Position numbers and translations under genes: made by a program. Under the pieces are notes generated by a model. It was not told the DNA's origin, made no database searches, and saw only the letters and a program-made list of their open reading frames with translations. Source: Verrucomicrobiota bacterium (GTDB lineage Bacteria; Verrucomicrobiota; Verrucomicrobiia; Opitutales; Opitutaceae). From it: 12,597 nucleotides of DNA. Every line of letters begins with the position of its first letter. Position 1 is the first letter of the stretch. The stretch covers positions 1 to 12,597 of the forward strand of contig RFJS01000065.1 of NCBI GenBank assembly GCA_003694825.1, in the 5' to 3' direction. This document shows, in pieces, positions 7,627-12,597 of the stretch.

Positions 7627-8256
7627 ATGCACCGACTGACTGCCCTCACCTGTGCGCTCATCTCCCTCGTCGCCGAGGTCGTTGCCGCTGACGCCGACGC
7701 GATCTTCTGGCCCGCAAAGCCGCGTCCGCCTTTCTCGGTCGAGACGCGACAAGAAATCTTCGATGCCGTCCCCATCACCGTGACTGAGTTTGTCGGCGCC
7801 GGAATCCGCATCCGCGCGGACGCGGCCGGATCCTGGATCGGCCACGACACCGCCGGCGGCCGCTATTCCCTGCGCCTGACGCACTACCGGAATCCCAATA
7901 TCAAACTGGCCTTCTCCATCTTTGGGCCCGGTGAATTTCTTCCCGATCTCGGGGAGAAGGCCTGGCAGGCCTACCTCGCCGGCCTCCGGCAGACTTGGGG
8001 CGATGCCCTGCGGGACCTCACCGAAACAAACAAAGCCGATGGCACCGGAGACGTCTTCCTCTTCGGCAAGCCATATCGAGAAGTTTACTATACTGTGAAC
8101 CGGGCTCCGGGCACGCCGCCGGTCACGTTCCGCGAACTCTTTGCCCTTGTCGGCGGTCGCCTCCTCGTCGTCACCGTCGAAGCCCCCGCCGAGCGCATGC
8201 CCGGCCTGGTCCTGCCAGTGGACCGTTTTCTTGCGCGACTCGAACTGGTGCCCTGA
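7627..8256 (+). CDS. Secreted protein of unknown function, last gene of pilin-like cluster
   Basis: I do not recognise the family of this 209-residue protein. The N-terminus (MHRLTALTCALISLVAEVVA) looks like a Sec signal peptide with cleavage after about residue 20, so the protein is probably periplasmic or secreted. There is no lipobox cysteine at the cleavage site and no later membrane helix. The body has alternating hydrophobic segments, for example YSLRLTHYRNPNIKLAFSIF (75-94) and GGRLLVVTVEAPAE (175-188). These suggest a compact beta-containing domain. It starts 8 bases after the stop of the PilX/GspK-like gene on the same strand, so it is likely co-transcribed and may assist or modify the pilus-like structure. 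That role rests on position only. Confidence 0.75.
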   Translation: MHRLTALTCALISLVAEVVAADADAIFWPAKPRPPFSVETRQEIFDAVPITVTEFVGAGIRIRADAAGSWIGHDTAGGRYSLRLTHYRNPNIKLAFSIFGPGEFLPDLGEKAWQAYLAGLRQTWGDALRDLTETNKADGTGDVFLFGKPYREVYYTVNRAPGTPPVTFRELFALVGGRLLVVTVEAPAERMPGLVLPVDRFLARLELVP

Positions 8257-8270
8257 CCGCCTCCGAGCCC

Positions 8271-8290
8271 CTGTGTCGCCGTTGCGACAG
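8271..8290 (+). terminator. Weak hairpin after the pilin-like cluster, possible terminator
   Basis: The sequence tgtcgc (8274-8279) pairs with gcgaca (8284-8289) across a 4-base loop. It sits 15 bases after the stop codon at 8256 and is followed by atccttttac, a poor T-run. Position fits transcription termination of the cluster, but the stem is short and the T-tract weak. The stronger terminator at 8675-8707 may do this job instead. Confidence 0.3.
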
Positions 8291-8329
8291 ATCCTTTTAC
8301 GCGAAGGCCCTCGAGGGAGGCTCTCGGTG

Positions 8330-8563
8330 ATGACTATCGCGGCTTCCCGGTCGAAGGCGCCTCCCCTGCGTCCACTCACCACCGCCCTCGCCTTCTGCGC
8401 GCTCTCCGCGGGACGGCTCACCGCGAACTCTCGTCCAGCCTTAGAGCGCTCTTTCCTGTCAATTCAGCAAACGACGAAACAGGTCCCGACAAACCTCAAA
8501 ACACACTACCCACCAGTCAGTTGCCAATTTCCAGAACCATCTACCGACCGTCCTCGGACGTGA
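8330..8563 (+). CDS. Possible small protein or gene remnant with signal-like N-terminus
   Basis: A 77-codon ORF starts at an ATG preceded by GGGAGG nine bases upstream, which is a good Shine-Dalgarno. Residues 14-28 (RPLTTALAFCALSAG) look like the hydrophobic core of a signal peptide. The C-terminal half, rich in Pro, Thr and Ser, shows no recognisable fold and reads like non-coding DNA. It could be the surviving start of a truncated exported-protein gene, a genuine small secreted protein, or chance. I cannot name a family. Confidence 0.25.
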   Translation: MTIAASRSKAPPLRPLTTALAFCALSAGRLTANSRPALERSFLSIQQTTKQVPTNLKTHYPPVSCQFPEPSTDRPRT

Positions 8564-8624
8564 TTTTTCCAAATTAAGAGCGATTTTCTTCAAGCGCGAT
8601 CCGCCACCACCGATGAGTGGGTTA

Positions 8625-8651
8625 CGCAAAAATACTTAGGTGTTTTTGGCG
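8625..8651. repeat. Hairpin with A-rich and T-rich arms in the AT-rich stretch
   Basis: The arm caaaaatac (8627-8635) pairs with gtgtttttg (8640-8648) across the loop ttag, with one G-U type pair. Allowing one bulged base (8649), cg at 8625-8626 pairs with cg at 8650-8651. The stem lacks the GC-rich base of an intrinsic terminator, so it may be an operator-like palindrome or part of a small RNA. Confidence 0.35.
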
Positions 8652-8674
8652 AATTCAGTTTGTATGGGGAGTTT

Positions 8675-8701
8675 GGTCCGCCTCGAAAGAGGCGGGCCTA
8701 C
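8675..8701. repeat. Palindromic repeat element, copy 1
   Basis: This copy and the one at 8795-8822 align as GGYCYGC, seven variable bases, GASGCGG, one or two bases, then CCTAC. Both lie in the same orientation, about 120 bases apart. Copy 1 coincides with the stem of the terminator. Its first eight bases are also repeated inverted as ggcggacc at 8725-8732. I read it as a possible member of a dispersed intergenic palindrome family. Confidence 0.4.
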
Positions 8702-8707
8702 TTTTTT
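8675..8707 (+). terminator. Strong Rho-independent terminator, plus strand
   Basis: The 10-bp stem ggtccgcctc (8675-8684) pairs with gaggcgggcc (8689-8698) with one G-U pair, closed by a GAAA tetraloop (8685-8688). Six T residues follow at 8702-8707. Read on the minus strand it is followed by A-rich sequence, so it should stop only plus-strand transcripts. It could end the pilin-like transcript far downstream, the short ORF at 8330, or an unannotated small RNA from the AT-rich stretch. Confidence 0.7.
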
Positions 8708-8794
8708 CCGGCCCGGAGCACCGCGGCGGACCGCTCCAACGTTTGAACGGGACTCATCCTCCGTCTCCTCCCGACGCGTCGATCCGAACGATAC

Positions 8795-8822
8795 GGCCTG
8801 CGGCCGCAGACGCGGCGCCTAC
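8795..8822. repeat. Palindromic repeat element, copy 2, containing the lolD stop codon
   Basis: This copy contains the perfect 12-base palindrome ctgcggccgcag (8798-8809) and ends in CCTAC, like copy 1. The lolD stop codon (TAG on the minus strand, 8819-8821) lies inside it. It makes a strong stem in lolD mRNA but has no following T-run, so it is not a canonical intrinsic terminator. Confidence 0.4.
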
Positions 8823-9508
8823 GCCTCCAGCCGACCGAGGTGCAGGCGACACTGACGACTCGTCCGCCGGGCATGTTCCGCATTGTGCGTCACGAGCACG
8901 AGCGCCGTCCGGGTCTCGCGACATAGCCCGAGCAACAGATCGATGACATCCTCGGCCGTGCGTTCATCGAGGTTGCCGGTCGGTTCATCGGCGAGGATGA
9001 GCGGCGGCTCGTTGATCAGCGCGCGGGCGATGGCCACGCGCTGGCACTCACCGCCGGATAGACGCGATGGCAGGTGGTCGACGCGCTCCGCCAGCCCCAC
9101 TCTCGCGAGCAGAGCCCGCGCACGCTCCCGAAGCAGGCGCGTATTTTTCCCGGCGATACGGCCCGCGAGAATCACATTGTCGAGCGCGTTGAGCTCCGGG
9201 ACCAGATAGTAGGCCTGAAAGACCATCCCGATGAAACCGCGCCGACGAACGGCGAGGTGGTTGAGGCTTCTGCCGGAGACCTGCTCGCCCTGCCAGAAAA
9301 GCCGACCGGCATCAGCCCGCTCGAGACCGGCGAGAATGTTGAGCAGGGTCGTCTTTCCCGAACCCGACTCGCCGCGAATGCTCACACTCTCCCCCTCCCG
9401 AATCGCCAGGTCCACTCCCCGCAGCACATCGATCCGCCGCTCGCCGCTGCGGTAGGTTTTCACGATGTCCTCGGCCGCGAGGACGACTCTGCCCGGTTCC
9501 TTACTCAC
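8819..9508 (-). CDS. lolD: LolD, ATPase of the lipoprotein-releasing ABC exporter
   Basis: LolD is the cytoplasmic ATPase that powers release of outer-membrane lipoproteins from the inner membrane by LolC/E. The protein has 229 residues, normal for the family. ABC motifs appear in order: Walker A GESGSGKTT (46-54), Q-loop in VFQAYYLVPELNALDNV (96-112), signature LSGGE (150-154), Walker B ILADEPTGNLD (171-181), and the H-loop His208 in LVTHN. The VFQAYYLVPELNALDNV stretch is characteristic of LolD within the MacB/FtsE/LolD group. The start is taken as GTG at 9508, overlapping the lolC/E stop by 8 bases, with GGAGG nine bases upstream. An upstream extension to 9673 lies within lolC/E and is unlike protein. 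The partner gene directly upstream supports LolD over FtsE or MacB. Confidence 0.93.
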   Translation of the reverse strand: MSKEPGRVVLAAEDIVKTYRSGERRIDVLRGVDLAIREGESVSIRGESGSGKTTLLNILAGLERADAGRLFWQGEQVSGRSLNHLAVRRRGFIGMVFQAYYLVPELNALDNVILAGRIAGKNTRLLRERARALLARVGLAERVDHLPSRLSGGECQRVAIARALINEPPLILADEPTGNLDERTAEDVIDLLLGLCRETRTALVLVTHNAEHARRTSRQCRLHLGRLEA

Positions 9509-10730
9509 TGCGCAAGGCCTCCGAAGGACGCATCCGCGCCGCCCGCCACGCGGGCAGAACGCCGGCAAGCGTCGAAATAATGACTGTGGCCACCGCGATG
9601 ACCGTGAGATCGTGCGCGGAATACTCGGCCGGGAGATTGGCAAACTGATAAAAGCGCAGCAGCGCAGCCTCACTGTGCGTCAGTCGGGCAAAGGCATGAA
9701 TGACGTCATTGCGAAAGTGCAGCGCCAACGCCGCCAGCGCGAAGCCGAAGAGGGTGCCGAGCACGCCGATAAAAAGCCCCTGCGCGCAGAAACACAGCGC
9801 CACCTGCCCGGTCCGGGCGCCGAGCGCGGCGAAAAGACCGATCTCCCGGGTCTTGCGCACGACGGTGGTGAGCAGAGAGTTGGTGATCGAGAAGGACGCG
9901 ACCAGGATGATGAACAGCAGCAGAAACATCAGCATGTTCTTCTCGAGCTGGAGCACGAAGAGGAAATCGCGGTTGGAATCGAGCCACGAGGTGGCGCGGT
10001 AGGGGAAGCCGAGCTGCTGCTGGATGCGCGCCACGGCCTCGTCGATGTCCACCCCGTCCTGCAAGCGCACCTTCAGCGCATGCACGCCCTTCCCCAGCGC
10101 ATAGAGATCCTGCATCGTGCGGAGCGTGCATATCGCACTGTTTGTATCGATCTGGTTCCAGCCGGTCTCGAAGATTCCGACCACGCGCATGCGCTGCGGC
10201 AGAAAGATCTCGTCGCGCTTGAGCTTCTCCAGCACCAGCGGCGAATAGACCTCCACCTCGCTGCCCACGCGTGCCCCCAGATCCGCCGCGAGCCCGGAAC
10301 TGAGCAGGATGCTGTCGTCATCGAGATCCTCGAGCGCTCCGGATTTCAAAAAACGCTCCATCGGCACGACTTCCGCCTCATGCCGCGGATCGATGCCCTG
10401 GATGACGGGGAACCCCGGCCGGTTGGCGTGCTGAATCATCACCATGCCCTGCGCGAACGGAGCGACGGCCTTGACGCCCTCGATCGCCAGCACTTTCTCC
10501 CGCAGCTCATTGTAGTGATAGATGATACCTCCGGTATCGACACGGACGTGCCCCTGCGTATCGACAACCATGCGACGGATCTGATTGCCAAAACCGTTCA
10601 TCACACTGAGCACCACGATCAGCACGGCGACGCCCAGCATCACCCCCACCACGGCCACGAACGTAAAAAACGGCAACCGTTTCCCCGCGGGAAACAGCTG
10701 ACGAAAGGCGATCTGCAACGGCCACGGCAT
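9501..10730 (-). CDS. LolC/LolE-type lipoprotein-releasing permease
   Basis: This inner-membrane permease subunit extracts mature lipoproteins and passes them to the periplasmic chaperone LolA. The 409-residue protein shows the family layout: a cytoplasmic N-terminus, TM1 (about 21-45), a periplasmic domain of roughly 220 residues, then TM2 (264-288), TM3 (312-338) and TM4 (374-396) forming the FtsX core. LSVMNGFGNQI (41-51) is the LolC/E signature after TM1. REIGLFAALGA (295-305) is the conserved cytoplasmic loop that contacts the ATPase. Only one permease gene is adjacent to lolD, so either it forms a homodimer (a LolF-like arrangement) or a second permease lies elsewhere. The gene follows lysS by 126 bases and overlaps lolD by 8. 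No ribosome binding site is evident before the ATG. LolC and LolE cannot be told apart from sequence alone, so no symbol is given. Confidence 0.92.
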   Translation of the reverse strand: MPWPLQIAFRQLFPAGKRLPFFTFVAVVGVMLGVAVLIVVLSVMNGFGNQIRRMVVDTQGHVRVDTGGIIYHYNELREKVLAIEGVKAVAPFAQGMVMIQHANRPGFPVIQGIDPRHEAEVVPMERFLKSGALEDLDDDSILLSSGLAADLGARVGSEVEVYSPLVLEKLKRDEIFLPQRMRVVGIFETGWNQIDTNSAICTLRTMQDLYALGKGVHALKVRLQDGVDIDEAVARIQQQLGFPYRATSWLDSNRDFLFVLQLEKNMLMFLLLFIILVASFSITNSLLTTVVRKTREIGLFAALGARTGQVALCFCAQGLFIGVLGTLFGFALAALALHFRNDVIHAFARLTHSEAALLRFYQFANLPAEYSAHDLTVIAVATVIISTLAGVLPAWRAARMRPSEALRSE

Positions 10731-10810
10731 GATACGAAATCAGTCAGGCGAAACCACAGGGGCGGTGTCGATGCTCAAAGAGGCCCTCTGGCAGGTTCGC
10801 CATGCTTTTG

Positions 10811-10845
10811 TCGGCCGGGCCGGCTGCATCCAGCCTGCCGGCCGA
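10811..10845. repeat. Imperfect hairpin between lysS and lolC/E
   Basis: The outer arms tcggccgg (10811-10818) and ccggccga (10838-10845) pair perfectly. Inside, ggctg (10822-10826) pairs with cagcc (10831-10835) across a 4-base loop. In the minus-strand transcript the hairpin is followed by CAAAAGC, not a T-run, so it is not a standard terminator for lysS. It could reduce read-through, protect the lysS mRNA end, or be an intergenic palindromic repeat. Confidence 0.45.
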
Positions 10846-10856
10846 TGTTCCCATCC

Positions 10857-12344
10857 TCAGTCGACGACCGCCTTCCCTTCGGGACGGAGCTGGGGAAAGA
10901 GGATGACGTCGCGAATGCTCTCGGCGCCGGTGAGCAGCATGCAGAGCCGGTCGATGCCGATCCCCATGCCACCGGCCGGCGGCATGCCGTGCTCGAGGGC
11001 AAAGCGGAAATCGTGATCCACCTTCTGAGCCTCCCCGCCGGCCTGCGCCTCAAACATGGCCCGCTGCACATCGGGATCATTCTGCTCACTGTAGGCCGGG
11101 GCGATTTCCATGCCGCCGATGACCAGCTCGAAGACATCGATCACTCCCGGATCCTCGAGGTTGAGCTTCGCCAGCGGACAAAGCTCCTTCGGCAGATGGG
11201 TCACGAATGTCGGCTGGATGAGGTTGGGCTCGATTTTCTTGGAGAAGATTTCCTGGGTGATCTCGTAGTCCTCCCAGTCTTTCTCCACAAACAGCCCCAT
11301 GGCGTCCGCCTTCGCCGCCTTCTCATCCTTCGACCGGGAAAACCAGTCCGGGTCGCCCGTGGTCTCGATGATGAGGTCCTTGTAGCGAACTTCCCGCCAC
11401 TCGCCGGCAAAATCGATCGTCTCTCCACTCGCCGGGTGCGGCACGCTGGTCGTGCCCAGAACATCGCGACACAGCGAGAGAAACAGGTCCTTCACCAGAA
11501 CCATCATCCCGCGGTAGTCGCTGTAGGCCTGGTAGACCTCGAGCATGGTAAACTCCGGATTGTGCCGCGGTGAGATCCCCTCGTTGCGGAAGTTGCGGCC
11601 GATCTCGAAGACCCGGTCGATGCCGGCCACGAGCAGGCGCTTGAGATAAAGCTCGAGGGAGATACGCAGCACGAAATCGCAATCGAGCGTGTTGTGGTGC
11701 GTCACAAACGGCCGTGCCGCCGCGCCACCGGCCACGCTCTGCAGCACCGGGGTCTCGACCTCGATGAATTTCCGCTCCTCGAGAAAACGCCGGATGTGCG
11801 AGACGATTTTCGAACGCGTCAACAGCCGCTGGCGCGACTCCCGGTTGACGATCATATCCAGATAGCGCTGCCGGTAGACCTTGTCCGGGTCGCTCAGCCC
11901 GTGCCACTTTTCCGGGAGCGGCCGCAGCGCCTTGCTCACGAGCGTGTAGCTCGCCACCCGGACCGTCACCTCGCCCGTCTTGGTCTTGAACAGCTTTCCC
12001 CTCGCCCCGATGAAGTCGCCGAGATCGAGCTTTTTGAACGCGGCATAAGCCTCGTCGCCGATCTCATCCTTGCGGACGTAGAGCTGGATGATCCCCTCCT
12101 GATCGAGGATCTTCACGAACTGGCTCTTGCCCATATTGCGGATCGTGACGAGACGGCCGGCCACCGCCACCTCGACCGTATTGTCCTCGCCATCGACGTA
12201 GCTCTTCAGCGCTTCGGCCGAAAAATGGGTCGGTTCAAACTCCGCCCGAAACGGGTCGAACCCGGCCGCGCGCAGGTCCGCCAGCTTCTTGCGGCGGACG
12301 GCATGCTGATCGTGTGTGATATCCTGGGAAGCACCTTCGCTCAT
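10857..12344 (-). CDS. lysS: Lysyl-tRNA synthetase, class II
   Basis: LysS attaches lysine to tRNA-Lys in the cytoplasm. The 495-residue length fits bacterial class II LysRS. An N-terminal OB-fold anticodon-binding domain (about 57-145) contains IRNMGKSQFVKILD (68-81) and GKLFKTKTGEVTVRV (116-130). The catalytic domain has motif 1 around RKFIEVETPVLQ (191-202), GGAAARPFVTHHN (206-218), motif 2 in FRNEGISPRHNPEFTMLE (252-269), and motif 3 in GIGIDRLCMLLTG (461-473). GMEIAPAYSEQNDP (411-424) carries the usual active-site acidic residues. The start at 12344 (MSEGASQ) is preferred because the further upstream frame, to 12491, overlaps the divergent lipB start and is low-complexity. No Shine-Dalgarno is visible. 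It is followed by lolC/E and lolD on the same strand. Confidence 0.97.
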   Translation of the reverse strand: MSEGASQDITHDQHAVRRKKLADLRAAGFDPFRAEFEPTHFSAEALKSYVDGEDNTVEVAVAGRLVTIRNMGKSQFVKILDQEGIIQLYVRKDEIGDEAYAAFKKLDLGDFIGARGKLFKTKTGEVTVRVASYTLVSKALRPLPEKWHGLSDPDKVYRQRYLDMIVNRESRQRLLTRSKIVSHIRRFLEERKFIEVETPVLQSVAGGAAARPFVTHHNTLDCDFVLRISLELYLKRLLVAGIDRVFEIGRNFRNEGISPRHNPEFTMLEVYQAYSDYRGMMVLVKDLFLSLCRDVLGTTSVPHPASGETIDFAGEWREVRYKDLIIETTGDPDWFSRSKDEKAAKADAMGLFVEKDWEDYEITQEIFSKKIEPNLIQPTFVTHLPKELCPLAKLNLEDPGVIDVFELVIGGMEIAPAYSEQNDPDVQRAMFEAQAGGEAQKVDHDFRFALEHGMPPAGGMGIGIDRLCMLLTGAESIRDVILFPQLRPEGKAVVD

Positions 12345-12481
12345 GGTGAAACCGGCCACGCTGGCAACCCGGCCCGAGGATTTCAACGGGGAATTCCCAT
12401 CTGGCGCGCGACGACGCCCCGTCGCCGCTGGCATCACGGGGTTGCACTCCCATGGCGCCCTCACATCGTCCCCCGTTGCGC
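12345..12481. promoter_or_regulatory. Divergent intergenic region between lysS and lipB
   Basis: These 137 bases separate the start codons of lysS (minus) and lipB (plus) and should contain both promoters. I see no clear -35/-10 pair, no T-box-like leader and no ribosome binding site before either ATG. Confidence 0.4.
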
Positions 12482-12597
12482 ATGACCTCACACTCGACCC
12501 AAACCGCCACGCTCTCCGTACAACACTGGGGGCGCACCGAATACCGCTCGGCCCGCGCGATGCAGGAGGCGCTCGTCGAGGAACGCATTGCCGGAAA
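12482..12597 (+). CDS. lipB: LipB, octanoyltransferase (lipoate synthesis), 5' part only
   Basis: LipB moves octanoyl groups from acyl carrier protein to lipoyl domains of 2-oxoacid dehydrogenases and the glycine cleavage H protein, the first step of lipoate synthesis. Only the first 38 codons are inside the window. The start LSVQHWGRTEYRSARAMQEA (residues 11-30), followed by LVEERIAG, matches the N-terminus of LipB, where a short strand plus Tyr and a QE-type helix (Y..A...Q..L...R) is conserved. The catalytic Cys and Lys lie beyond the edge. It is divergent from lysS. No Shine-Dalgarno is seen before the ATG at 12482. The identification rests on a short segment, so it is less certain than the others. 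Confidence 0.8.
   Translation, partial: MTSHSTQTATLSVQHWGRTEYRSARAMQEALVEERIAG

Larger units (their letters stand above)
8257..8818. other. 562-base intergenic region without a convincing gene
   Basis: This gap lies between the convergent ends of the pilin-like cluster (plus) and lolD (minus). It holds a weak hairpin just after the last plus gene, a doubtful short ORF (8330-8563), and an AT-rich stretch of about 110 bases (8560-8670) unlike the surrounding GC-rich DNA. It also holds a hairpin of A- and T-rich arms, one strong plus-strand terminator, and two related GC-rich palindromic elements. I found no tRNA, transposase fragment or clear promoter. Confidence 0.7.

Noticed and set aside
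7585..8421. 278-codon minus-strand ORF opposite the secreted protein gene
   Set aside because: The plus-strand ORF has a signal peptide and operon spacing, while the minus frame has neither a signal nor a motif and ends inside the pilin-like gene.
8772..8781. Palindrome cgacgcgtcg near the lolD end
   Set aside because: A 10-base palindrome of this composition is common by chance in GC-rich DNA, and no partner site or gene context supports it.
8883..9580. Plus-strand ORFs antisense to lolD (8883-9209, 9074-9580, 9231-9455)
   Set aside because: All lie opposite well-conserved ABC ATPase motifs and have no motif of their own.
9465..11573. 702-codon plus-strand ORF antisense to lolC/E and lysS
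   Set aside because: It spans parts of two clearly identified minus-strand genes and the gap between them; the His/Arg-rich translation has no family resemblance.
12345..12491. N-terminal extension of LysS by 49 residues
   Set aside because: LysS homologues begin close to the MSEGASQ start, and the extension overlaps the divergent lipB start codon.

Overview
The window is a GC-rich bacterial chromosome segment with dense, ordinary-looking gene content. The gene set suggests a Gram-negative, menaquinone-using bacterium with an outer membrane: menF-menD, a LolCDE-type lipoprotein exporter, and type IV pilin-like proteins. The style of the pilin-like genes, especially the very large PilX/GspK-like protein, together with short GC-rich palindromes between genes, makes me favour Verrucomicrobiota, probably Opitutae-like. 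That placement is inference from general familiarity, not from a database search.

Region 1 (1-4146, minus strand) reads metG -> menF -> menD. Methionyl-tRNA synthetase is followed after 52 bases by isochorismate synthase, whose stop codon overlaps the start of SEPHCHC synthase (menD). menD runs off the left edge. menF and menD catalyse the first two dedicated steps of menaquinone synthesis.

Region 2 (4147-4429) is a divergent intergenic region with a 10-bp inverted repeat. Region 3 (4430-8256, plus strand) is a tight four-gene cluster. It holds a PilV/GspI-like prepilin, a PilW/GspJ-like prepilin, a 670-residue PilX/GspK-like protein and a small secreted protein of unknown function. The order resembles the I-J-K tip pseudopilins of type II secretion and type IV pili, so the products probably form a tip complex on a pilus or pseudopilus.

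Region 4 (8257-8818) is 562 bases without a convincing gene. It contains a weak hairpin, a doubtful short ORF, an AT-rich stretch with a hairpin, a strong plus-strand intrinsic terminator, and two related GC-rich palindromic elements. The second of these supplies the lolD stop codon.

Region 5 (8819-12344, minus strand) reads lysS -> lolC/E -> lolD: lysyl-tRNA synthetase, then the permease and ATPase of the lipoprotein-releasing ABC exporter, which overlap by 8 bases. At the right edge lipB (octanoyltransferase) starts on the plus strand, divergent from lysS, and is cut by the window end. I saw no rRNA, tRNA, CRISPR array, transposase or prophage gene. No clearly new system stands out; the least explained parts are the pilin-like cluster and the 562-base intergenic region.
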